A stretch of DNA of 38,731 nucleotides from Pyramidobacter piscolens W5455. GTDB taxonomy: Bacteria > Synergistota > Synergistia > Synergistales > Dethiosulfovibrionaceae. The translations under genes were made by a program, and so were the position numbers. The stretch is taken from positions 1 through 38,731 of the forward strand of contig NZ_ADFP01000090.1 of NCBI RefSeq assembly GCF_000177335.1. Reading direction: 5' to 3'. The notes beneath the pieces are model-generated. The model was given only the letters and a program-made list of their open reading frames with translations. It did no database searches and was not told the origin of the DNA. Below, one piece after another: positions 1 to 10,167 of this stretch (position 1 is the first letter of the stretch; each line of letters begins with the position of its first letter).

Positions 1-1
1 G

Positions 2-115
2 CCGCCCTCGCTGCGCGAAACGGCCCGCGGCGGCTGCGCGCTGACGCCCGCGGGCAAGGCGCTGACGAAAAAACTGAACGAGAACCGCGCGGAAGCGGGA
101 GCGGCTCTCGCCTGA
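2..115 (+). CDS. C-terminal fragment of a winged-helix (ModE/LysR-type) DNA-binding protein
   Basis: This is the last 37 codons of a gene whose start lies outside the window; the stop codon is at 113-115. The visible tail contains RGGCALTPAGKAL, which resembles the wing segment (GG..LTP.G..L) of ModE and LysR winged-helix domains. Because the protein ends about 20 residues after that wing, a stand-alone ModE-like helix-turn-helix protein of roughly 110 residues is more likely than a full LysR regulator, which would continue for some 200 residues. No ligand or target can be read from the fragment. Confidence 0.45.
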   Translation, partial: PPSLRETARGGCALTPAGKALTKKLNENRAEAGAALA

Positions 116-155
116 CAGGGCGAGAAAGCCTCCCGGCGTCCGTGCGAAAGGGCTC

Positions 156-184
156 TTGCGCCCATCGGTATTCTGTGGTACTAT
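156..184 (+). promoter_or_regulatory. Promoter of the metF-metH operon
   Basis: A TTGCGC -35 box (156-161) and a TACTAT -10 box (179-184) are separated by 17 bp. The expected start, near 191, is about 20 nt upstream of the first strand of the riboswitch-like structure, so the whole leader would be transcribed. Found by eye only. Confidence 0.6.
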
Positions 185-208
185 CCAAAAATCCGAATAA
201 TCGTTTTC

Positions 209-302
209 CTTTATCCAGAGTCAGGGGAGAGAGTCAGCTCAACGATCCTGCGCCAACCTGTCCGCGTCGTGCGGACGTGGTGGTCCTGCTGACAGCGATA
301 AG
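209..302 (+). promoter_or_regulatory. Divergent S-box (SAM-I clan) riboswitch aptamer candidate
   Basis: The leader of the methionine operon carries an S-box-like layout. A closing helix P1 pairs TTTATC (210-215) with GATAAG (297-302). P2 is closed by CAGG (222-225) and CCTG (247-250). A CCAACC element (253-258) sits where S-boxes have GCAACC. A perfect P3 hairpin GTCCGC/GCGGAC follows (260-275). A GGTGG..TCCTGC segment (279-289) resembles the GGTGC..ATTCC joining region, and then comes a very short P4. Several canonical S-box blocks are shortened or altered, for example the TGAAACC stretch and J3/4. The family call therefore rests on architecture, the conserved AA in CCAACC, the GATAAG strand and the downstream genes. 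It could be an S-box variant or a distinct SAM-responsive class. Confidence 0.65.
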
Positions 303-324
303 CCGCTGGGGCGAGAAAATTTTG

Positions 325-360
325 CAGCCGTCTTGTCGTGAACAGGGCGGCTGTTTTTTT
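325..360 (+). terminator. Attenuator terminator of the riboswitch
   Basis: A 12-bp stem (325-336 with 342-353, including two G-U pairs) closes a 5-nt loop and is followed by seven T residues (354-360). The 5' arm CTTGTCGT (332-339) can instead pair with GCGATAAG (295-302), which contains the 3' strand of P1. P1 and an antiterminator therefore compete for the same bases. This is the normal S-box logic: ligand binding holds P1, frees the terminator and stops transcription before metF. Confidence 0.85.
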
Positions 361-393
361 ATGGAAATTTGAGGTAAAAGGAGTCGTGTCCGA

Positions 394-1272
394 ATGAACA
401 ACGCTTTTAAAGAGGTGCTTCCCAATTTCTCGTTCGAAATCTTCCCTCCGAAGAGGACCGGCAGTCTGGAATCGATTTACAGCACGGTGGACGCGCTGGC
501 CAGCCTGCGCCCCGATCTGATCAGCGTCACGTACGGCGCGGGCGGTTCGAACCGCGACAACACGATCGAAATCGCCTCCACGATCCAGAACCGTTACCTG
601 CTGCCCGCCGTCGCTCATCTGACCTGCGTGGGCAGTTCGCTGGAACAGACCGACGCGCTGCTGGCGGAACTGAAGGAAAGAGGCGTGCGCACGATCCTGG
701 CGCTGCGCGGCGACCGCCGCGCCGACGCGGATTTCGAGGACGGGTACTTCAAGCACGCGGCGGAACTTGTGGCTCACATCAAGAAAAATTACGATTTTCG
801 CGTGCTGGGGGCCTGTTATCCGGAGAAACATCCCGAAGCGCCCTCGCTGGAAGCCGATATCGCCCATCTGAAGGAAAAGGTCGACGCCGGCGTGGACGCG
901 CTGATCACCCAGCTCTTTCTGAACAACGACGACTTTTATCGTTTCCGCGATCTGGCGCAGAAAGCCGGCGTCAACGTCCCGATCATCGCCGGCATCATGC
1001 CGATCACCCAGGCCAGCATGCTGGACAAAGTGGTCTCCATGTGCGGCGCTTCGATCCCGCCGGCGGTGCGGCGTTTTGTGGACGCCTACGGCCATAACGC
1101 CGAAGCCGTCCGGGAAGCGGGGATCGCTTACGCGGCGTCGCAGATCGTCGATCTGCTCGCGTCGGGCGTGGAAGGCATTCACATTTACAGCATGAACAAG
1201 GCCGGAGTCACCCGCCAGATCGCCCAGAACATCCACGGCATCCTTTATTCGCTGCGGGTGAAGAAATCCTGA
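394..1272 (+). CDS. metF: 5,10-methylenetetrahydrofolate reductase
   Basis: Reduces 5,10-methylene-THF to 5-methyl-THF in the cytoplasm, supplying the methyl donor for the methionine synthase encoded two genes downstream. The 292-residue product is the usual length for bacterial MetF. It opens with FEIFPPK, whose Glu15 matches the catalytic Glu of the TIM-barrel family, followed by SVTYGAGGS and later a LALRGD segment, both MetF hallmarks. The ATG has an AAAAGGAG Shine-Dalgarno about 10 nt upstream, just beyond the attenuator. The stop overlaps the next start (ATGA), so the genes are probably translationally coupled. Control is expected from the leader riboswitch. Confidence 0.96.
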   Translation: MNNAFKEVLPNFSFEIFPPKRTGSLESIYSTVDALASLRPDLISVTYGAGGSNRDNTIEIASTIQNRYLLPAVAHLTCVGSSLEQTDALLAELKERGVRTILALRGDRRADADFEDGYFKHAAELVAHIKKNYDFRVLGACYPEKHPEAPSLEADIAHLKEKVDAGVDALITQLFLNNDDFYRFRDLAQKAGVNVPIIAGIMPITQASMLDKVVSMCGASIPPAVRRFVDAYGHNAEAVREAGIAYAASQIVDLLASGVEGIHIYSMNKAGVTRQIAQNIHGILYSLRVKKS

Positions 1273-1929
1273 TGGAGCCGACGCGCAGACAGTTGGAAGA
1301 AGCGCTGCGCTATCTCCGCGTGCCTGACCGGGGGCGCGGGGAAATGTTGGAGATGGCGCGCGCCGGTTTTGCGGAGCTGAGCAGCTGCGCAAAATCGCGC
1401 AAAGTCTGGGGACGTTTTTCGTTGACGATCGAAGAGAGCGGCGTCGTTCTCGGCGACGGTTCCGTGCGCTGCGCTTCGCGCGATCTGGCGCGGTTGTTCG
1501 CGAACTGTCGTTCCTGCGTCGTCATGGCGGTGACGCTCGGGCCCGAGGTCGACCGGCGCACGCAGCTTCTCGGGCGCGACAGCATGAGCCGGGCGCTGTG
1601 CCTTGACGCCTGCGCTTCCGTGTGGGCCGATTCGCTCTGCGATGAAGTCGAGGACGAAGTCGAAGAAACGCTGCGCGAAGGCGAGTATCTGACGCGGCGC
1701 TTCAGCCCCGGTTACGGCGACGTTCCCATGGAATTCTCCGGCGACCTGCTGTGGCTTGTCGACGCGGAGCGCCGCATCGGCCTGACCATGACGCGGAAGG
1801 GCATGATGATCCCCGTCAAGTCGGTGACGGCTCTGCTGGGAATTTCCGATTCGCCGGAGCGGCGGCAGCGCAGCTGCGACGACTGCTCTTTTGCGGCCTG
1901 CCAATACAGAAGAAAGGGCGGTTTCTGCC

Positions 1930-1946
<17 letters not shown>
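1272..1946 (+). CDS. Stand-alone vitamin B12-dependent methionine synthase activation domain
   Basis: A 224-residue protein that corresponds to the C-terminal SAM-binding reactivation module of long MetH proteins, here as its own gene. It contains RFSPGYGDVP, the SAM-binding signature of that domain (RxSPGYGD..), at about residues 142-151. Its expected role is to bind SAM and help remethylate cob(II)alamin that has been oxidised on MetH. The C-terminus carries a cysteine cluster (CDDC...C......C) absent from the E. coli domain; this could bind metal or be structural. It overlaps metF by one base and its last 17 bases overlap metH. The downstream MetH lacks this domain, so the pair together equals one full methionine synthase. 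Confidence 0.9.
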
Positions 1947-4326
<2,380 letters not shown>

Positions 4327-4327
4327 G

Positions 4328-4367
4328 AAAAGGGATCTGACCTCGGCATGAGTTCAGATCCCTTTTT
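4328..4367. terminator. Bidirectional terminator between metH and udp
   Basis: AAAAGGGATCTGA (4328-4340) pairs with TCAGATCCCTTTTT (4354-4367). A-tract and T-tract flanks make it effective in both directions, serving metH on the plus strand and the convergent uridine phosphorylase gene on the minus strand. Confidence 0.9.
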
Positions 4368-4450
4368 GATTGCTTTTGCCGGCGGCGCGCGGAAAAAATT
4401 TCCTCTGCGAAAAAACGCCTGTCGGTCGTCGCCGTTGCGTCCTGCGCCTC

Positions 4451-5281
4451 CTAGCCGAGCCGCGGCGTCCAGTATTTTTTGCCGGCGGCGCGTTTTTTCG
4501 CGTCGCGGACGCAGAGGATCTGGATCGCCCGGTTGCAGGTGGCCATGGCCGGTTCGAGCGGCGACGAGACCATCTCGTTGGTGATCCGGTTGGCCACGGC
4601 CACGCAGAGGCAGCCGCTGCGGAAGCCGTACAGGTTGCCCATCGTGAAGAGCGCGGCCGCCTCCATCTCGAAATTGAGCACGCGGGCGCGGCGTAGGTCC
4701 TCGACGATGTTTTCGAAGAACGACTGCCGGTAGCCGCGGTAGCCGGGACGCCCCTGTCCGCAGTGGAACGAGCCGGTGGAGCAGGAGAGCCCCACGTGAT
4801 ACGTCAGGCCAAGCTCTTCGCAGGCTTCGATCAGCGCCAGCGTCACTTCGTGATCGGCGGACGCCGGATAACGGTCTTCCACGTACAGGTTGCTGGCGCC
4901 GTCGTGGCGCACCGCCGCCGTGTTGACGATCAGGTCGCCGCAGGCGATGTCTTCCTGGATGACGCCGCAGGTGCCGAGGCGGATGAACGTGTCGGCGCCG
5001 ACGCGGAGCAGTTCTTCCACGGCGATGGCAGTCGATGGGCCGCCCATGCCCGTGGAAGTGACGGAAACGGGCGCGCCGCCGGTCGTTCCCGTGAACGTGC
5101 GGTGCTCGCGGTTGGCGGCGACGAAGCGCCGCTCGTCCCAAGTTGCGGCGATCGCGTCGGCGCGGCCCGGATCGCCGGGCAAAAGCACATAGGGTGCCAC
5201 GTCGCCGGGCGTGCACTGAATGTGGTACTGCCGCCCCTCCATCTCCGGCGCGTCGGCGCTGGATTTCCAATTTTCCGTCAT
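4451..5281 (-). CDS. udp: Uridine phosphorylase (nucleoside phosphorylase family I)
   Basis: Cleaves uridine with phosphate to uracil and ribose-1-phosphate for pyrimidine salvage in the cytoplasm. The 276-residue protein has the phosphate-binding GDPGR at residues 36-40, the STGMGGPS and RLGTCG segments, and a FEMEAAALF block (near residue 200) whose Met-Glu binds ribose. These fit uridine or purine-nucleoside phosphorylases; the length and the long insert with CSTGSFHCGQ favour the uridine type, but the base specificity is inferred. The ATG is preceded on the minus strand by AAGGAG at about 9 nt. It faces metH and shares its terminator. Confidence 0.88.
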   Translation of the reverse strand: MTENWKSSADAPEMEGRQYHIQCTPGDVAPYVLLPGDPGRADAIAATWDERRFVAANREHRTFTGTTGGAPVSVTSTGMGGPSTAIAVEELLRVGADTFIRLGTCGVIQEDIACGDLIVNTAAVRHDGASNLYVEDRYPASADHEVTLALIEACEELGLTYHVGLSCSTGSFHCGQGRPGYRGYRQSFFENIVEDLRRARVLNFEMEAAALFTMGNLYGFRSGCLCVAVANRITNEMVSSPLEPAMATCNRAIQILCVRDAKKRAAGKKYWTPRLG

Positions 5282-5340
5282 GTTCTGGTCACTCCTTCTG
5301 CGCCGTTGAAATTCAATGACAGCGCGAAACTTTGCAAAAA

Positions 5341-5369
5341 ATTATAACATGACGGCGACACGACGGCAA
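5341..5369 (-). promoter_or_regulatory. Promoter of udp
   Basis: Read on the minus strand, TTGCCG (5364-5369) and a consensus TATAAT (5341-5346) are 17 bp apart, about 60 nt before the udp ATG. The -35 box begins in the T-tract of the terminator that ends the upstream TamB-like gene. Confidence 0.8.
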
Positions 5370-5404
5370 AAGACTCCGCAGCTGGAATACCTGCGGAGTC
5401 TTTT
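5368..5404. terminator. Terminator of the tamB-like gene
   Basis: A perfect 14-bp stem, AAAAGACTCCGCAG (5368-5381) with CTGCGGAGTCTTTT (5391-5404), and a 9-nt loop. On the minus strand it ends transcription from the TamB-like gene, whose stop lies about 25 bp before it. It overlaps the udp promoter. Confidence 0.9.
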
Positions 5405-5428
5405 GTCGTCGTGCAGGGGACGGAACGC

Positions 5429-8400
5429 TCATTTCTTTTTGCCGTTCCCGTTTTTCGTTTTGAGCTTGGCGGGATCGGGACCGACGGGAAGAGGATAACT
5501 GAGAGAGTAGCGCTGGTACGTTTTTTTCTGCCCTGCGTCCTCGGTCCAGTCGGTGGCCGCCACGTCGGCATAGCTGCCTTCGCCGCCGAATTTCATCAGG
5601 CCGATGTTGAATTCGCCGTAGTCTTTGCCGGAAACTTCCAGATCGAAATCGCGGAACTGTGCGGCAAGGCTGCCGCCGATGAACTTCTGCAGAAAGTTGG
5701 AAGCGAGGCTTTCGGCGGAAACGTTGCCCGACACGCCGGCCTGCATGACGGCGCCAAGCCCACCCAGCAAACCGTTGAGAACGCGCATGTTGACGCTGCC
5801 GCTGACGAGCATGTGGTACACGTTGCCGCCGCGCTGCAGCAGGTCTTTGGGAACCAGGGCGGGATCCAGTTTGGGGAGCGCGCGTGCCCGCTTCCATGCC
5901 GTGCCGGTGAAGGAAACGAAATGGAAGAATTTGTCGTCGGGGCATGCCGTGATGGCGCTGCCGGGCAGAACGAAAACTTCGCCGTCGTTGACGTTGAAAA
6001 AGACGTTGCCGTGCTGGATCTTGAACGGGTCTTTGCCGGTGACGGCGAGCTGCCCGGGATATTTGTCCACGACGACGTCACGGACGCGGATCCTGCCGTC
6101 GCCCTGCACCAGCGTGGTCAAGCCGGAACGGACTGCGCCCCTGAAGCTGACGTCGCTTTTTCCGGCGATCTGCGCCGGGGGCGCGAACGACGCCGCGAGA
6201 CGGTTCAGATCGATGTCCTTGCCGTTCAGCTGCACCGAATAAGTTCCCTTGGCCACGTCGCCGTCCGCTTTCACATGGAACGCGCCGCCGCCGAGTTCGA
6301 ACTGTCCGTCGGGGATGTGCACTTTGTTTTGTCTGAAAGCGAAGGGGATCAGCACGTTGCTCACCGGCACCTGCGCGGCGGTGATGAGCGGCGAAGCGGC
6401 CTGACCGGTGAAACTGACGCCGCTGCCGTCGACCTCGCTGTGGACGGCGAGCGAAACGCGGCCGTCCGCGACGCTTGCCAGAGAGGGATCGAGCGCGTCG
6501 AGGCGGACCGTGGGAGCCGTTACGTCGAACGCGCCTTTCATTCCCTTTTTGAAATCCACCGTGCCGATGATCTCGGGGCGGCGGTCGCCCACGGCGATCG
6601 ATGCCTTCACGTCGACACGGCTGTCTTTCAGCTCGGCCGTGCCCTTGGGATTGACGATCTTGAAGCCGCCGACCTGGATCTCTTCGCTTTCCAGTTCGGC
6701 GCTGAGCCGCGGTTTTTCAAGAGAGCCGTTGACGAGGAGCGCCGCCGTCACGCTGCCGGCAAATTTCATCGTGTTGGGAAGGATTTCCGTCAGATCCATT
6801 TTTTCCACGTCGAGCCGAAGGTCGAGCGACGAGCGGCGTGCATCGAGGGGCCGAAGGAGGGTTCCGCCGCCGCCGAAAGGCGCGCCGCGTTTGGTGAGCC
6901 CCTTTATCTCCACGTTCATTTTTTCGCTGCCGCCGCTGACGTTCAGGGCGACTTCTTTGACGCCGAACTGGCCGGAGTCCAGCTTGTCGATGCGGGAATC
7001 GAGAGCGATCTCGGGCTTGGCCGCGGTGCCTTTCAAATGGAATTTGCCGTGGAACGTGCCGGCGACGGTTCCTCCGGGAACGGCCGCGCCGAGGTCGATG
7101 CGTTCGGCCAGACCGTTCAGGTCGAACGCCGGCGTTGTGCCGGCCAGACCGACGGTTCCCTGAAGCTGGACGCGTCCCTTGAAGACGTTGGCGGTCAGGT
7201 TCTCTACCGTCAGTTCCTTGGGGCCGGCGAGCACGTTGGCTTCAATGTCGGAAACCACGTACTGCTTTTGGACCGTCAGGCGCGGCAGACGTATTGACAG
7301 GCGGGCTTTCGGCTGCGCCAGCGTACCTGTGACGCCGAGCTCGGCGCGGAGCGTGCCGTCAAGCCCGGCGCCGGCTGTCTCGGGGAACCATGAAGCGAGA
7401 TTTTTCAGCGCCAGCGAGGGCATCGTCGCCTTCATGTTCAGCGCCGCGTCCGGCGTCAGACCCGACGAGCCGACGATCGAAAGCGGCGAGCCCAGAAGAT
7501 CCGCGGAGAGAGCCGCCTGAACGTTGACGCCGTTCAGTTCGACGATGCCCTCCACGTTGTCGGCCCGGTACTTTTTGTAAGCGACGTCGCCGTTTTTCAG
7601 AGCGATCGTGCCGGTCGGACGGGCCAGCGTCCCTGCGATATGCGCCCGAAGGCTCTCCAGAGTGCTTGCCCCCAGTCCGGGGATCCATTTGCGCAGCGGT
7701 TTGAAATCGACCTTTTGCAGCGTCAGATCGGCGGCGATGCGCGGATCCTTGGACGCCGCGTCGATGGAAGCGCTGCCTGTGACGGGCGCGCCGAGCAGCG
7801 TACCTTCGAGTTTTTTCAGCGAGATCTGTCCGTCTTTCAGCGACGCCTGTATCTGCACGTCGCTTTGCAGCGCGCGGAGACGCAGGTCGAGGCGTTCCGG
7901 CAGTCCCGTTTCCGTGACGGAGAACGTGCCGCCGATGCGGATCCGCTCCTTTAAATAATCGGCGTCGAGTTCCAGCGCGTAGGCCAGCTTGTCCGGTTCC
8001 GGCTGTTCGACGCTCAGGCGTTCGACTTTCCACCCCAGAGAACCGGACAGATCGCTGGCGGCGAAACTTCGCGGCGTTACGATCGAGAGGATCGGCAGGC
8101 TCTTCTCATCTGGGCGAGAGGCTTTCCGCGCGGGGGAAAACTCTTTTTGCGCCGCGGCGGCCAACCGCGTCAGCCGATCCTCTGTGACGCGCAGCCCTTC
8201 CAGTTCGCCGCGCAGGATCACTTTGCTCCGTCGCCAGCTTTCTTCGGCATCGACGGCGACGAAGATTTTTCGCACGGCGACGATGGCGGGGTCGTTTTTA
8301 TCGCCGACGGTCAGGCCGTGCAGTTCGTAGCCGTCAAAGAGGCTGCCGCCGAACTTTTCGAAAGCGACGCTGAGGTACTGCATTCTCGACAGATATTTCT

Positions 8401-8590
8401 TCGCGCCGAACGCGACGATGTCGGTGGCAAGCGGTCCCCCCCAGATCGCAAAGGCGGTCAGCCCGACCAGCAGCGCAACCAGCGCCAGGAATATCTTGGG
8501 AACGAGAAACCAACGAAATCGCTTTTTGCCGTTCCGCTTTTGTGGAAGCGGTTCTTTGCTTTTTACCGCGTCGATGATCATCAACCCCAT
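5429..8590 (-). CDS. TamB/AsmA-like inner-membrane-anchored periplasmic bridge protein
   Basis: A protein of about 1053 residues with a short basic N-terminus, one membrane anchor (about residues 28-50, FLVPKIFLALVALLVG) and a very long, repetitive beta-rich body. Repeated units resemble LxGxvxlxG..., as in the repeating beta-groove of AsmA/TamB/YhdP proteins, which are thought to bridge inner and outer membranes for lipid transport or outer-membrane protein insertion. The last third (from about GSGVSFTGQA) fits the TamB C-terminal region but ends in a lysine-rich tail (KLKTKNGNGKKK) rather than a typical aromatic end. The start is uncertain: ATGs at 8644, 8590 and 8581 are in frame and none has a good Shine-Dalgarno. 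A promoter-like TTGCCT-17-TACAAT overlaps the 8644 ATG, so 8590 is preferred. No TamA/BamA partner is in the window. Confidence 0.8.
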   Translation of the reverse strand: MGLMIIDAVKSKEPLPQKRNGKKRFRWFLVPKIFLALVALLVGLTAFAIWGGPLATDIVAFGAKKYLSRMQYLSVAFEKFGGSLFDGYELHGLTVGDKNDPAIVAVRKIFVAVDAEESWRRSKVILRGELEGLRVTEDRLTRLAAAAQKEFSPARKASRPDEKSLPILSIVTPRSFAASDLSGSLGWKVERLSVEQPEPDKLAYALELDADYLKERIRIGGTFSVTETGLPERLDLRLRALQSDVQIQASLKDGQISLKKLEGTLLGAPVTGSASIDAASKDPRIAADLTLQKVDFKPLRKWIPGLGASTLESLRAHIAGTLARPTGTIALKNGDVAYKKYRADNVEGIVELNGVNVQAALSADLLGSPLSIVGSSGLTPDAALNMKATMPSLALKNLASWFPETAGAGLDGTLRAELGVTGTLAQPKARLSIRLPRLTVQKQYVVSDIEANVLAGPKELTVENLTANVFKGRVQLQGTVGLAGTTPAFDLNGLAERIDLGAAVPGGTVAGTFHGKFHLKGTAAKPEIALDSRIDKLDSGQFGVKEVALNVSGGSEKMNVEIKGLTKRGAPFGGGGTLLRPLDARRSSLDLRLDVEKMDLTEILPNTMKFAGSVTAALLVNGSLEKPRLSAELESEEIQVGGFKIVNPKGTAELKDSRVDVKASIAVGDRRPEIIGTVDFKKGMKGAFDVTAPTVRLDALDPSLASVADGRVSLAVHSEVDGSGVSFTGQAASPLITAAQVPVSNVLIPFAFRQNKVHIPDGQFELGGGAFHVKADGDVAKGTYSVQLNGKDIDLNRLAASFAPPAQIAGKSDVSFRGAVRSGLTTLVQGDGRIRVRDVVVDKYPGQLAVTGKDPFKIQHGNVFFNVNDGEVFVLPGSAITACPDDKFFHFVSFTGTAWKRARALPKLDPALVPKDLLQRGGNVYHMLVSGSVNMRVLNGLLGGLGAVMQAGVSGNVSAESLASNFLQKFIGGSLAAQFRDFDLEVSGKDYGEFNIGLMKFGGEGSYADVAATDWTEDAGQKKTYQRYSLSYPLPVGPDPAKLKTKNGNGKKK

Positions 8591-8642
8591 TTCAGCAACG
8601 CCCCGGTAAATGTCCGTGGAATTTTTTGATGCTGTGATTTTC

Positions 8643-8671
8643 ATTGTAATCTTTTGAAGGAACTCAGGCAA
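8643..8671 (-). promoter_or_regulatory. Probable promoter of the tamB-like gene
   Basis: On the minus strand TTGCCT (8666-8671) and TACAAT (8643-8648) are 17 bp apart. The predicted start, near 8636, lies downstream of the most upstream plausible ATG (8644), which is why the later ATG is preferred for the coding region. Confidence 0.5.
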
Positions 8672-8823
8672 GAGGGCATCGGGAGAGCCGCTTCGTGTTC
8701 CGTCATGGAAGACGTTTGACTGCCCGCACGGCGGGGGCCGGTTTCGCCGGATGGAATGGAGCTCGCGAAAAAAACGGCACGATATCCCGCTCTCTTCGGC
8801 CTCACCGATATGCCGGAGTGGTG

Positions 8824-8829
8824 TATAAT
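8824..8829 (+). promoter_or_regulatory. -10 element ahead of the 98-residue gene and arsA
   Basis: A consensus TATAAT is present about 58 nt before the GTG start of the small gene, but no convincing -35 is found 16-18 bp upstream (CTCACC at 17 bp). It may be a weak or activator-dependent promoter. The stretch between this and the tamB-like promoter (8672-8823) holds nothing else that I recognise. Confidence 0.45.
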
Positions 8830-8887
8830 AAACAAAACGGTGAGCTGTGCGGGATGAGATGACGATCATGTATAGAGGTGAAGCGGA

Positions 8888-9184
8888 GTGAACGGAACTT
8901 TTAAAGAAAAAATGGCCGTCGCGTGGGAGTGGATCCGTCTTTTTTTCTGGGGCGCTTCGTTTGACAAGCGCATGGGCGTTGTTCGCAAGGAAGCTTACGA
9001 CGTCAACGACGAGTTGATGCTGCTGCTTTTCGGCGATTATCTGGGCATCCCCAATCCGGTCTCTTACTATATGATGGAGCTGCTGCCTTACATTGCGACG
9101 GATATACCCGGCTGGGAGCGGCGCATGATGAACCGGCAGATGCTCATCGCGGAAAAGGCTGGACAGTACGGATTTGACGGCTAA
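8888..9184 (+). CDS. Uncharacterised 98-residue protein encoded just before arsA
   Basis: A soluble-looking small protein with no signal peptide. It has an N-terminal amphipathic/aromatic helix (WEWIRLFFWG), then a block FGDYLGIPNP followed by YYMMELLPY and a charged WERRMMNRQM segment. The GTG start has AGAGG about 9 nt upstream. Its stop is 10 nt before the ATG of the ArsA-type ATPase, so the two are almost certainly co-transcribed. I do not recognise the family with certainty. The block pattern resembles small proteins that I associate loosely with ArsA-type ATPases, but that is memory, not a search. A role as partner or substrate adaptor of the ATPase is a guess from proximity. Confidence 0.75.
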   Translation: MNGTFKEKMAVAWEWIRLFFWGASFDKRMGVVRKEAYDVNDELMLLLFGDYLGIPNPVSYYMMELLPYIATDIPGWERRMMNRQMLIAEKAGQYGFDG

Positions 9185-9194
9185 GGAGAAAATC

Positions 9195-10157
9195 ATGGCT
9201 TATAAACGGTTCACATTCTTCGGCGGCAAGGGCGGTACCGGCAAGACAACGTGTTCGTCGGCCTATGCGCTTCATCTGGCTCGCCGGGGCGTGCGCACGC
9301 TGGCGGTGTCCACCGATCCGGCTCATTCTCTGGCCGATGCGTTCGGCACCGGAATCGGCAGCTCAGTGGTCAAGCTCGAGGAGAATCTCTGGGGACTGGA
9401 GATCGACGCTGCGCTCGAAGCGAAGAAATACATGGAAGGCATTCGCGAACAGATGCGTCGGATCGTCAGTCCCGCGATTGTGGAGGAGATCGACAAGCAG
9501 CTGCGCATCGCTTATGTGTCTCCCGGGTCGGAAGAATCGGCGATCTTCGATTGTTTTGTCGATCTGATGGAGCAAGCAGGCAAGAAATACGACGCGATCG
9601 TTTTCGACACGGCCCCCACCGGGCACACGCTGCGCCTGTTGACGCTGCCCGAAGTGCTCGGCATGTGGATGGAGCATCTGCTGGAGAAGCGCCGCAAGGC
9701 TATGGATATGATGCGCCTGGCCTCTCATTATGAACGCGACCTGCTCGAGAAACTGAAAGAAGATCCCGTCTTCGATCTTCTGACCCGTCGCCGCGACCGT
9801 TTCCAGCGCGCCCGCGAATTATTGACCGATCACGGCCTGACGACCTTCCACTTTGTGCTCAACGCCGAGAAATTGGCCGTTCTCGAAACGGAGCGGGCCG
9901 TAGCCCTGATGAATGAATTCGAAATCGCCGTGGGGCCGATGATCGTCAACCGCGTCATGCCGCCGGAAACGGGGAGCTTTTTCGAGAAAAAAAGGGCCCA
10001 GCAGACTCAATATCTTGACCAGATCCAAAAAGAGTTCGGACAGTACGGCATCGTGCAGCTGCCGATGCTCGACGGCGACATCGAAGGCATGGGGGAGCTG
10101 GAAAAGCTCCTGCCCCTGCTGGCCGTACTTGACACGGAGAAAATCGCCGCCTCGTGA
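9195..10157 (+). CDS. ArsA/Get3-family ATPase
   Basis: A 320-residue single-domain P-loop ATPase of the SIMIBI class. It has the deviant Walker A GGKGGTGKTT at residues 10-19, including the signature lysine (Lys12) used by dimeric members, a STDPAHSLADAFG switch segment (about 41-53), and DTAPTGHTLRLL (about 140-151), the hallmark of ArsA/Get3/TRC40. No second ATPase domain and no arsenite-binding cysteine triad are evident, and no arsB or arsR is nearby, so arsenite pumping is unlikely. A client-delivery or chaperone-like role is possible but unproven. The start ATG is set by AAGGAG at about 7 nt; a longer reading from 9174 would overlap the small upstream gene. Confidence 0.88.
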   Translation: MAYKRFTFFGGKGGTGKTTCSSAYALHLARRGVRTLAVSTDPAHSLADAFGTGIGSSVVKLEENLWGLEIDAALEAKKYMEGIREQMRRIVSPAIVEEIDKQLRIAYVSPGSEESAIFDCFVDLMEQAGKKYDAIVFDTAPTGHTLRLLTLPEVLGMWMEHLLEKRRKAMDMMRLASHYERDLLEKLKEDPVFDLLTRRRDRFQRARELLTDHGLTTFHFVLNAEKLAVLETERAVALMNEFEIAVGPMIVNRVMPPETGSFFEKKRAQQTQYLDQIQKEFGQYGIVQLPMLDGDIEGMGELEKLLPLLAVLDTEKIAAS

Positions 10158-10167
10158 CGCGACGGCA

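Noticed and set aside
211-1392. A 393-codon open frame on the minus strand
   Set aside because: It lies opposite metF and the riboswitch leader, is rich in Arg, His and Gln as expected for a GC-rich antisense shadow, and matches no family.
5411-7297. A 628-codon plus-strand frame opposite the TamB-like gene
   Set aside because: Shadow frame: its codon pattern mirrors the minus-strand gene, and the TamB-like protein has a clear membrane anchor and repeat pattern.
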